From Deltaproteobacteria bacterium (GTDB taxonomy: Bacteria > Desulfobacterota > Syntrophia > Syntrophales > Smithellaceae), in NCBI GenBank assembly GCA_011046295.1, contig DSAV01000268.1, positions 1 through 11,690 on the forward strand: a stretch of 11,690 bases of DNA. The letters run 5' to 3'. A program made the translations under genes and the position numbers. The notes under the pieces were generated by a model. The model did no database searches, was not told where the DNA came from, and was given only the letters and a program-made list of their open reading frames with translations. Of the stretch, positions 5,907 through 11,690 are shown in pieces (the first letter of the stretch is position 1; each line of letters starts with the position of its first letter).

Positions 5907-7484
5907 CTAATCTTTCGGCGGATAACCGGTGATATCTCTTATATCCTTAAACAAAGGCCTCAACCGGCCGTACATTTTCAGATAAACTCTTCTGTAAAGA
6001 TTATCGTATAATTCACAATTTTCTTTAATTGGCTCAAAGACTCTGCCCGTCCTGGTCATGGCTTGGACAGCTGATGGAAAATCCGGATAAAGCTTGAGCC
6101 CAACCGCCGCGTCGATGGCTGCGCCCAGCGCCGATGTTTCAAAAGTATGAGGACGTTCAGCCGCCATTCCGAAAACATCTGCCGTAATTTGCATGGCGAC
6201 ATCGCTCTGTGATCCGCCGCCGGATACTTTAAGTTTCGTTATCGGAATTTTCATTTTCCGCTGCGTCAGTTCTCCTCCCTCGCGCAATCCATAGACCAAT
6301 CCCTCGAGAAGCGCGCGGTATAGATGCGCCCGGCTGTGAACATCGCCGAAACCGATGACCGATCCTTTCGCGTACGGGTCGAGATCTCTGCCCGGCGTCC
6401 AGTAGGGTTGCAACATGAGCCCCATGGAACCAGCGGGCACGTCCCGGATTAATGAATCAAAAAAAGTTTCGGGCGGTTTATTGCTCTTTTCAGCAAGCAT
6501 GCATTCCTGCAGGCCGAATTCCTCCTTGAACCAGCTGACCATCCAGAAACCGCGAAATATCGATACCTCCGTATAGTAAGTATTCGGCACGGACGCGGGA
6601 TACGGCGGAATCATCGGCTGCAGCTCAACATATTTTGGCGTCGCCACGTCAAACGTGGCGATCGTTCCGAAGCTAAGGCATCCGATTTCCGGTGTAAGGC
6701 AACCGGAACCGAGAATTTCACAGCCTTTATCCGATCCGGCCGCGAAAACCGGCAGGGCTTCGGGGATTGCGGTTTCTGCGGATGCCTTCTTAGTAATCCG
6801 GCCAAGAATTTCGGACGGATTAACCAGTACGGGCAGCTTTTCCTTTTCAACTTTGAAAATCCACCATTTAAAATCGTATTTCCCCGCCCATTGATAGGTT
6901 TTATTATTAAAGGGTAAATATCCGATATTGTTCCCTGTCGAATCCACGAACTCTCCGGTAAGCCGGTGCGTGAAAAATCCCGACAGCACCAGATATTTGT
7001 ATGTCTTTTCCCAGATTTCCGGCTGCTGCTGGCAGATCCAGTTCGCCTCACAATCCTGTATGGCGCCTTCCACCGTCTTGAGCAGCCCTATTGTTTTCAA
7101 CACCGGACGAAGTGATCCCGGCAGAATCTTGCGCGAATCAGCCTTGCGTTGGTCCAGCCAGGTAATCGCCGGCCTCAGCGGCCTGCCGTCTTTATCCACA
7201 TTAATCATCGTCGCGCGCTGCGTGGTAAGAGTAACGCCTTTTATATATTTTTTAAGATTTTCCTGTTGTTGCAGAAGTTGACAAGTGGTTTTGCAGAACA
7301 CTTCCCAATAATAATCCGGGTGCTGCTCCGCCCAACCGGGATTGTCCGAAAAATATGGCTGAATAGGCGCTTTAACAATATGCAGTATGTTCCCACCTGT
7401 ATCGATCAGAGCAGCTCTTATCGACTGCGTTCCCGCATCCACGGAAAGAATTAATTCCTTCGACTTTTGATTTCCCTGTGACAT
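5907..7484 (-). CDS. FGGY-family carbohydrate/polyol kinase, substrate unknown
   Basis: This 525-residue protein has the two-domain FGGY kinase fold, which phosphorylates sugars or polyols with ATP in the cytoplasm. Near the N-terminus DAGTQSIRA (16–24) is the first phosphate-binding loop. GVTLTTQRATMINVD and AITWLDQR (about 83–113) match the family's first-domain signature. AAGSDKGCEILGSG holds the probable catalytic base Asp252. KVSGGGSQSD (about 419–428) is the adenine-site glycine motif. The loop lacks the GTTSSR form typical of glycerol kinase GlpK and reads more like xylulokinase or uncharacterised FGGY groups, so I do not call it glpK. ATG at 7484 is preferred over the in-frame GTG at 7490; AAGAGAA lies just upstream. 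It is the last gene of a minus-strand operon with a GlpD-type dehydrogenase and an AGPS-like flavoenzyme, so a glycerol-like or alkylglycerol substrate is the leading inference. Confidence 0.9.
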   Translation of the reverse strand: MSQGNQKSKELILSVDAGTQSIRAALIDTGGNILHIVKAPIQPYFSDNPGWAEQHPDYYWEVFCKTTCQLLQQQENLKKYIKGVTLTTQRATMINVDKDGRPLRPAITWLDQRKADSRKILPGSLRPVLKTIGLLKTVEGAIQDCEANWICQQQPEIWEKTYKYLVLSGFFTHRLTGEFVDSTGNNIGYLPFNNKTYQWAGKYDFKWWIFKVEKEKLPVLVNPSEILGRITKKASAETAIPEALPVFAAGSDKGCEILGSGCLTPEIGCLSFGTIATFDVATPKYVELQPMIPPYPASVPNTYYTEVSIFRGFWMVSWFKEEFGLQECMLAEKSNKPPETFFDSLIRDVPAGSMGLMLQPYWTPGRDLDPYAKGSVIGFGDVHSRAHLYRALLEGLVYGLREGGELTQRKMKIPITKLKVSGGGSQSDVAMQITADVFGMAAERPHTFETSALGAAIDAAVGLKLYPDFPSAVQAMTRTGRVFEPIKENCELYDNLYRRVYLKMYGRLRPLFKDIRDITGYPPKD

Positions 7485-7532
7485 ATACACTTCTCTTTTT
7501 TCCGGTAAAGGTGAGTTATTGAGTGAACATCA

Positions 7533-9218
7533 TCAATCCAACCCCAGCTGACCGCCCGGGTTCATAATATCGTTCGGATCAAAATGTTTCTTGAGCGTCC
7601 GCAAAACGCCCATTTGTTCTTTTCCCAGGTGCGTTTCCATCCAGGGTCCAATCATACGCCCCACACCGTGATGGTGACTCAGCGATCCGCCATACTGCTG
7701 AATGTTGTCAATGATCCCCCTCTGAAATTTCCGGAATTCCTCGGGATCTTTCATATGCGCGATAAAAATGAAATAGAGATTGGTGCCCTGAGAATAAAAA
7801 TGCGAGGCGTGCGTCATACACATGGTTTCGGGACGGCTCTTGACGTAAGCGCGCACACCTTGGTGTAGCCGGTGGAGATTATCCCAGGTCACGGAAGATT
7901 CGAGCGTGTCAATCACAATGTCATAGTCGCCCAGATCCTCGCGCATGTAAGGTTCCGTGTAACGGGTGTGTTCCCATTTCTTTGTCGCGTAACCGGTCAA
8001 CGATATGGCTTTGTGCTTCCGGGCAATCGTCTTGATTTTTCGCGCAACGAGTCTGGTATAATCCCGGTCGCCCTCGACATTGCCCAGACACAAACATCGC
8101 CGCATGGGTTTGAAACCGCGCAGGCTTAGAAACTTATCCACGATATCCGGCATGCCGTAGAGCTTCAACCCGCGGTCTGTCTCCTCCGGATCAGAAATAC
8201 GGTAAATGGCCGGCTTGCCGAATTCCGACTGCATGATTTCGCGGCTGGCATTGACAGCGGCGTCCCACGTCGGATACATGAAGCTGAACCGTTTACGATT
8301 TTCCGGCATATAGAGGAATATTTTCATGGTCACTTCCACCAGAATTCCGAAAACGCCCTCTGAACCTTTCATGATGTCATTGACTTTAGGGCCGGTGGCG
8401 GTCGCCGGATAATCAAGTGTCTTGAACGTTCCGACGGGCGTGACATACTCCTGACTGAACACAATATCATAAGCGTCGCCGTAATACGTTGAGGCCTGTC
8501 CGGAACCCAGCGTCACAATCCAACCGCCGACGGTGGAATACTCGAAAGACTGGGGAAAGTGTCCACAGGTGTAACGTTTTTTGCAACCGAATAGTTCCGG
8601 CGCTTTATTCAGCGCTTCCTCGTAGGCCGGACCGAACATTCCCGGCTGGACGCGGGCGGTCTGATTGAGTTCATTGATTTCCAGCAGTTTATTCATGTGC
8701 GTGCTGATCACAAGAGACACGCCGCCTCTCGCGGGAAGACAGCCGAAATTAACCGAGGACCCGGCGCTGAAAACCGTAACTGGAATTTTCTCCTGATTGC
8801 AATACGCGACAAGTTTGCGCACATCATTTTTATCACGGGGATGAACCACCACATCCGCCACTTCACGGATAATCCCATGGCGTAAATCCATCATTTCTTC
8901 CGCGGTTTTGCCCGACGCGTATTTTACGCGGCTGTAATCGTCCAGCGCGACATTTTCCTTTCCCACAATATTTTGGATGGATTCGATCTGCTGCGCTTTC
9001 AGGGCGATAGAACGTTTTAATGAAACCGGCTCCAGTCCTTCCTTGTTTTTGGACATGAAATCCTTGTCACTGAGATGAAAATCACGCTTGATCATTTCAT
9101 ACCAGGCGTCGCTGGGATGTTTGAAACTGTTAGGATCGCCGTATTTGAAAATCGACCTGTATGTGCCGTCCGGCGGAGCGTTTTTTGTCCAATCCGGACG
9201 GAATTTTTTTGAGGTCAT
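7533..9218 (-). CDS. Alkyldihydroxyacetone-phosphate synthase-like FAD-binding protein
   Basis: This 561-residue flavoenzyme belongs to the vanillyl-alcohol-oxidase/PCMH fold (FAD_binding_4 plus FAD-oxidase C domain). The FAD part shows FSAGSSVNFG (150–159), the AGPS-like PQSFEYSTVGGWI (222–234) and KGSEGVFGI (284–292). The C-terminal half shows the family segment WEHTRYTEPYMREDL (415–429), then DTLESSVTWDNL (437–448). SHFYSQGTNLYF (472–483) includes the position of the AGPS active-site tyrosine. SHHHGVGR (514–521) carries the triple histidine essential in eukaryotic AGPS. AGPS swaps the acyl chain of acyl-DHAP for a fatty alcohol, making the ether bond of ether lipids. The very end, DPNDIMNPGGQLG, is more like GlcD-type oxidases, so a 2-hydroxyacid or glycerol-derivative dehydrogenase is the main alternative. 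AAGGAGG (minus strand, 9233–9227) is a strong ribosome-binding site eight bases before the ATG. The gene starts 33 bp after the dehydrogenase stop. Confidence 0.85.
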   Translation of the reverse strand: MTSKKFRPDWTKNAPPDGTYRSIFKYGDPNSFKHPSDAWYEMIKRDFHLSDKDFMSKNKEGLEPVSLKRSIALKAQQIESIQNIVGKENVALDDYSRVKYASGKTAEEMMDLRHGIIREVADVVVHPRDKNDVRKLVAYCNQEKIPVTVFSAGSSVNFGCLPARGGVSLVISTHMNKLLEINELNQTARVQPGMFGPAYEEALNKAPELFGCKKRYTCGHFPQSFEYSTVGGWIVTLGSGQASTYYGDAYDIVFSQEYVTPVGTFKTLDYPATATGPKVNDIMKGSEGVFGILVEVTMKIFLYMPENRKRFSFMYPTWDAAVNASREIMQSEFGKPAIYRISDPEETDRGLKLYGMPDIVDKFLSLRGFKPMRRCLCLGNVEGDRDYTRLVARKIKTIARKHKAISLTGYATKKWEHTRYTEPYMREDLGDYDIVIDTLESSVTWDNLHRLHQGVRAYVKSRPETMCMTHASHFYSQGTNLYFIFIAHMKDPEEFRKFQRGIIDNIQQYGGSLSHHHGVGRMIGPWMETHLGKEQMGVLRTLKKHFDPNDIMNPGGQLGLD

Positions 9219-9226
9219 TAATTTGT

Positions 9227-9233
9227 CCTCCTT
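9227..9233 (-). promoter_or_regulatory. Strong Shine–Dalgarno of the AGPS-like gene
   Basis: The minus strand reads AAGGAGG, a perfect match to the 16S anti-Shine–Dalgarno core, eight bases before ATG 9218. It fixes the start codon and suggests this operon gene is translated at least as well as its neighbours, whose sites are weaker. Confidence 0.85.
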
Positions 9234-9251
9234 ATGGTTTTTCTATCACGA

Positions 9252-10895
9252 TCATTCCGGTATTTTCAGTATCTTTACCGTGCCGGATATTTCTTTTTCA
9301 ATTCTTTCCGGACTCCACTGCAGTTCTTTGGCGGCAGCCCGGGCGACTTTGCGCAACACGTTTTCGCCGGGATTGCCGAGCGTGCCGATACCGGTCCGGC
9401 GCATGACGATATCCGGCAGCGTGCGGGCCATTTCATCGCGCACGGCATAAGTCACTTGGGCCATAATTTCGCCGTCGTCGTTCAACGTTTCGGATAAATG
9501 CTTATCCTCCCGCGCCAGTTTCACGATTTCCCTGCATTCGGTGCCGTAGTTGCGCGCCAGATATTCAAGGGTTGCCGCGCTCAATCCATCGGCCTGACTT
9601 TTTGCTTCGTGGATAAAGGTTTCCAAATCTTTGATATCGCATCCGGTCAGGTACTGTTTGTCGGTAATGCTTTTGCCGAGATCCCGGCCCATTTTCCCGG
9701 CCACGATCTTCAGACAGCTCTCGGCCAGTTGTCGGCTGGTGGTATATTTGCCGCCTTCGACCGTGATCAATCCGTCAAGTCCTTCTTCCTTGTTGTCGTA
9801 GATTTCATATTTGCGCGATGAGGAATAGGTTTCCTTTGTTTCCTTTTCGATGAGAGGACGCAGGCCGCCGTAGGTATGCTTGACATCGGCGTAGCTGAGT
9901 TTGCCGTCTCCGAAGGAGCTGTTCACATCGGCAATCAATTCTATGATGCTCTCTTTGGTCACCCGGTAATCGTCGGGATTGCCGTTGAAGGGTTTGTCCG
10001 TCGTGCCGATGAGCGTGTGATTACGCCAGGGAATCAGAAAGAAATGCCGACCCTCCGGCGTCATGGAACCGACCGTGTAATTTCCGGAAAGCAGTTTCTT
10101 TTGGGTGATGATGTGAATGCCTTCCGACCGGCGCAGGGTCGTACTGCCTTTGCCGTTGGATTTGGCCAGACCCAGCACGATATCCGCCCAGGGGCCGCCG
10201 CAGTTTATGGTAACGTCGCCGGAAACGCTGTGCGTTTTACCGCTGAACAGGTCTTCCACTTTAACGCCTGTGATGTGCTTCCCTTTATCCAGAATGAAAC
10301 CTTTCACCTTGCTGTAATTCGAAACCTTCGCGCCATGGGCCACGGCGGATTTGATAAAAGCAAGCGTCAGTCTTTCCGGAAAAATGCTGACACAGTCGCA
10401 GAAAATGGACGCGCCGGTGAGTCCCTCGGCGCGCACGTGCGACTCCTGCCGCAGAACTTCTTCGCTAGAAATGGTTTTGTGGAACGGGATTCTCTTGCAC
10501 GCATCCCAGGTAAAGTTTTTATCGTAGGACAGAGCGTCGTAGATGAGCATCCCGATTTTCGCGACCCATTTATTGTTTCTCAGCGGTTTTTTGTAATGGG
10601 TCATCATCATCGGCCACGGATATACAAAATTAGGAGCGATATTCTCCAGCACTCTTCTCTCACGAAGCGATTCGCGCACCAGTCCGATTTCGCCGTTGAC
10701 TAGGTAACGCAATCCGCCGTGTATCATTTTGGAGGTCGCCGCGGACGTGGCCCAGGAAAAATCTTTTTTTTCCAGGAGAGCCACTTTCAATCCCCGTGTG
10801 GCGGCTTCATAAGCCATTGCCGCGCCGGTGATTCCGCCGCCGATGACAACAACATCGAACTGTTCATTATTGTATTTTTCAATAAACCTTTCCAT
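9252..10895 (-). CDS. glpD: FAD-dependent glycerol-3-phosphate dehydrogenase (GlpD/GlpA type)
   Basis: This 547-residue enzyme would oxidise sn-glycerol 3-phosphate at C2 to dihydroxyacetone phosphate at the inner face of the membrane, passing electrons to quinone or another acceptor. The Rossmann FAD loop VVIGGGITGAAMA is at 16–28, with Glu42 positioned to bind the FAD ribose. The GlpD signature SAATSKMIHGGLRYL (51–65) follows. Later come NCGGPWAD (231–238), the substrate-side GGLRPL (343–348) and GGKYTTSRQLAE (381–392), which match GlpD GG-K-TT-R-LAE. A C-terminal helical domain (about 410–547) is present as in GlpD. No cysteine-rich [2Fe-2S] domain like that at the GlpA C-terminus is seen. 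The ATG at 10895 is five bases after the regulator's stop, so translation is probably coupled. The usual substrate is glycerol 3-phosphate; an alkylated or other glycerol phosphate is possible given the AGPS-like neighbour. Confidence 0.92.
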   Translation of the reverse strand: MERFIEKYNNEQFDVVVIGGGITGAAMAYEAATRGLKVALLEKKDFSWATSAATSKMIHGGLRYLVNGEIGLVRESLRERRVLENIAPNFVYPWPMMMTHYKKPLRNNKWVAKIGMLIYDALSYDKNFTWDACKRIPFHKTISSEEVLRQESHVRAEGLTGASIFCDCVSIFPERLTLAFIKSAVAHGAKVSNYSKVKGFILDKGKHITGVKVEDLFSGKTHSVSGDVTINCGGPWADIVLGLAKSNGKGSTTLRRSEGIHIITQKKLLSGNYTVGSMTPEGRHFFLIPWRNHTLIGTTDKPFNGNPDDYRVTKESIIELIADVNSSFGDGKLSYADVKHTYGGLRPLIEKETKETYSSSRKYEIYDNKEEGLDGLITVEGGKYTTSRQLAESCLKIVAGKMGRDLGKSITDKQYLTGCDIKDLETFIHEAKSQADGLSAATLEYLARNYGTECREIVKLAREDKHLSETLNDDGEIMAQVTYAVRDEMARTLPDIVMRRTGIGTLGNPGENVLRKVARAAAKELQWSPERIEKEISGTVKILKIPE

Positions 10896-10900
10896 GATAA

Positions 10901-11623
10901 TTACCCATTATTCTCTTGTTGCGCGTTTGGCAATTCCCGTTTCACAGCTTCTTCCGCGTAAATAAGCACCTCTCTCATTATTCTGCGGGCATCGTCCGGT
11001 CTTTGATTTCTTATCGCCTCATAGATGTCATGATGAAAGATATTGGAACGTTCGGCATTGCGGGGATCATCGAAATAGAGATGGCCGTAATCCCGAAATA
11101 TCTGATTGAAAAAATTCAAACCAATAGTGCAAAGCAGATTGTGGGTTGACCTGGCGATCAACTGATGAACGCGGATATCTTTTTCCAGCATATCAAGGTT
11201 TGAGCCAAAAACTACCGCTTTTAATTCATCAAGATCTTCGGGCGTTCTTTTCTCAGCGGCAATATAGGCAATTCGCGGAACGATATACCGGCGCGCCTCC
11301 AGAATGTTGATTACTGTTTCCCCGCTGCCATTGGTATGCAAAGCGGATTTGATCAGATCGAAATTGCCGCTTTCGAGATAATTTTTCACATATAAGCCAT
11401 CGCCGTGACGGATTTCTACCAAGTCGAGATTTTCAAGTTTCCGCAAAGCTTCACGGACTGTGGCGCGGTTTACATCAAAGGTTTCCGCCAGTTCCCTTTC
11501 CGTGGGCAATTTTTCCCCGGGAGCTATTGTTCCGGACATAATTTTTTTTTGAATGATGAATACAATCTCTTCGTGGAGGCGTGCTCGTAAAAGCGGTCGG
11601 GCAAAAACATTTTTTTTCGCCAT
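10901..11623 (-). CDS. FadR-type GntR-family transcriptional regulator (FCD domain)
   Basis: This 240-residue repressor or activator has an N-terminal winged helix-turn-helix with the GntR signature GEKLPTERELAETFDVNRATVREALRKL (36–63), followed by the wing (HGDGLYV). The C-terminal helical FCD ligand-binding domain covers about 100–228. FCD proteins usually bind a metal through an Asp-x3-His pair and two further histidines. Here D149 and H153 are present (DIRVH) and H197 lies in FHHDIYEAI. The last expected His (in the 'MREHL' segment) is Val219 in MREVL, so metal binding may be altered or lost, as in E. coli FadR. AAGGAG (minus strand, 11637–11632) sits eight bases before the ATG, a clear ribosome-binding site. 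It is the first gene of the operon and probably controls it and itself. The ligand is unknown; an organic acid, glycerol phosphate or acyl compound would fit the family. Confidence 0.93.
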   Translation of the reverse strand: MAKKNVFARPLLRARLHEEIVFIIQKKIMSGTIAPGEKLPTERELAETFDVNRATVREALRKLENLDLVEIRHGDGLYVKNYLESGNFDLIKSALHTNGSGETVINILEARRYIVPRIAYIAAEKRTPEDLDELKAVVFGSNLDMLEKDIRVHQLIARSTHNLLCTIGLNFFNQIFRDYGHLYFDDPRNAERSNIFHHDIYEAIRNQRPDDARRIMREVLIYAEEAVKRELPNAQQENNG

Positions 11624-11660
11624 GACTGAATCTCCTTTTCTTCCCGCTTAATTGGCTGGG

Positions 11661-11671
11661 TGGCTGAACCA
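11661..11671. promoter_or_regulatory. Candidate GntR/FadR-type operator upstream of the regulator
   Basis: TGGCTGAACCA reads as TGG-N5-CCA and matches the FadR-subfamily pattern TNGTNNNACNA at all key positions except one (C instead of T at position 4). It lies 37 bases upstream of the regulator start, next to a possible minus-strand -10 hexamer TAAGAT (11679–11674); the -35 would be outside the window. The site would suit autoregulation of the operon. One short imperfect palindrome is weak evidence. Confidence 0.38.
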
Positions 11672-11690
11672 ATATCTTATTCTTTAATAA

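Noticed and set aside
9876..10703. A 275-codon plus-strand open frame opposite the GlpD-type gene.
   Set aside because: It has no recognisable motif or ribosome-binding site, and the opposite strand is a well-matched dehydrogenase.

Overview
The window looks like chromosomal DNA of a mesophilic, moderate-GC Gram-negative bacterium. A Desulfobacterota (former Deltaproteobacteria, Syntrophales-like) source fits best. This rests on the ribA–ribH–nusB order followed by a stand-alone M17 N-domain protein, a YihY/BrkB–cNMP fusion, and a FadR–GlpD–AGPS-like–FGGY kinase operon. The assignment is inference from gene content, not a database match. There are no rRNA or tRNA genes, CRISPR arrays, insertion sequences or phage genes that I can support.

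Left block (1–1770, plus strand): the 3' end of ribA/ribBA (GTP cyclohydrolase II), then ribH (lumazine synthase), nusB, and a 175-residue protein resembling only the N-terminal domain of leucyl aminopeptidase. nusB and the last gene overlap by ATGA, so they are probably translationally coupled. The block supplies riboflavin precursors and an antitermination factor.

Middle block (1794–5906): a family 5 solute-binding lipoprotein on the minus strand is divergent from a plus-strand gene fusing a YihY/BrkB membrane domain to a cyclic-nucleotide-binding domain and a C-terminal helical tail. The 91 bp between them hold plausible overlapping divergent promoters. A flavin reductase-like (flavoredoxin family) gene follows. 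The gap after it contains a short, decayed copy of the fusion gene's C-terminal tail, evidence of an old duplication.

Right block (5907–11690, minus strand): a compact four-gene operon read from right to left. It runs from a FadR-type GntR regulator, through a GlpD-type FAD glycerol-3-phosphate dehydrogenase and an alkyldihydroxyacetone-phosphate-synthase-like flavoenzyme that keeps the HHH motif, to an FGGY-family kinase that is not a textbook GlpK. A GntR-like half-palindromic operator candidate lies upstream of the regulator. A kinase, a glycerol-phosphate C2 dehydrogenase and an ether-bond flavoenzyme form a coherent set for making or dismantling alkyl-glycerol ethers. This is the most interesting hypothesis in the window, but the substrate is not shown by sequence.
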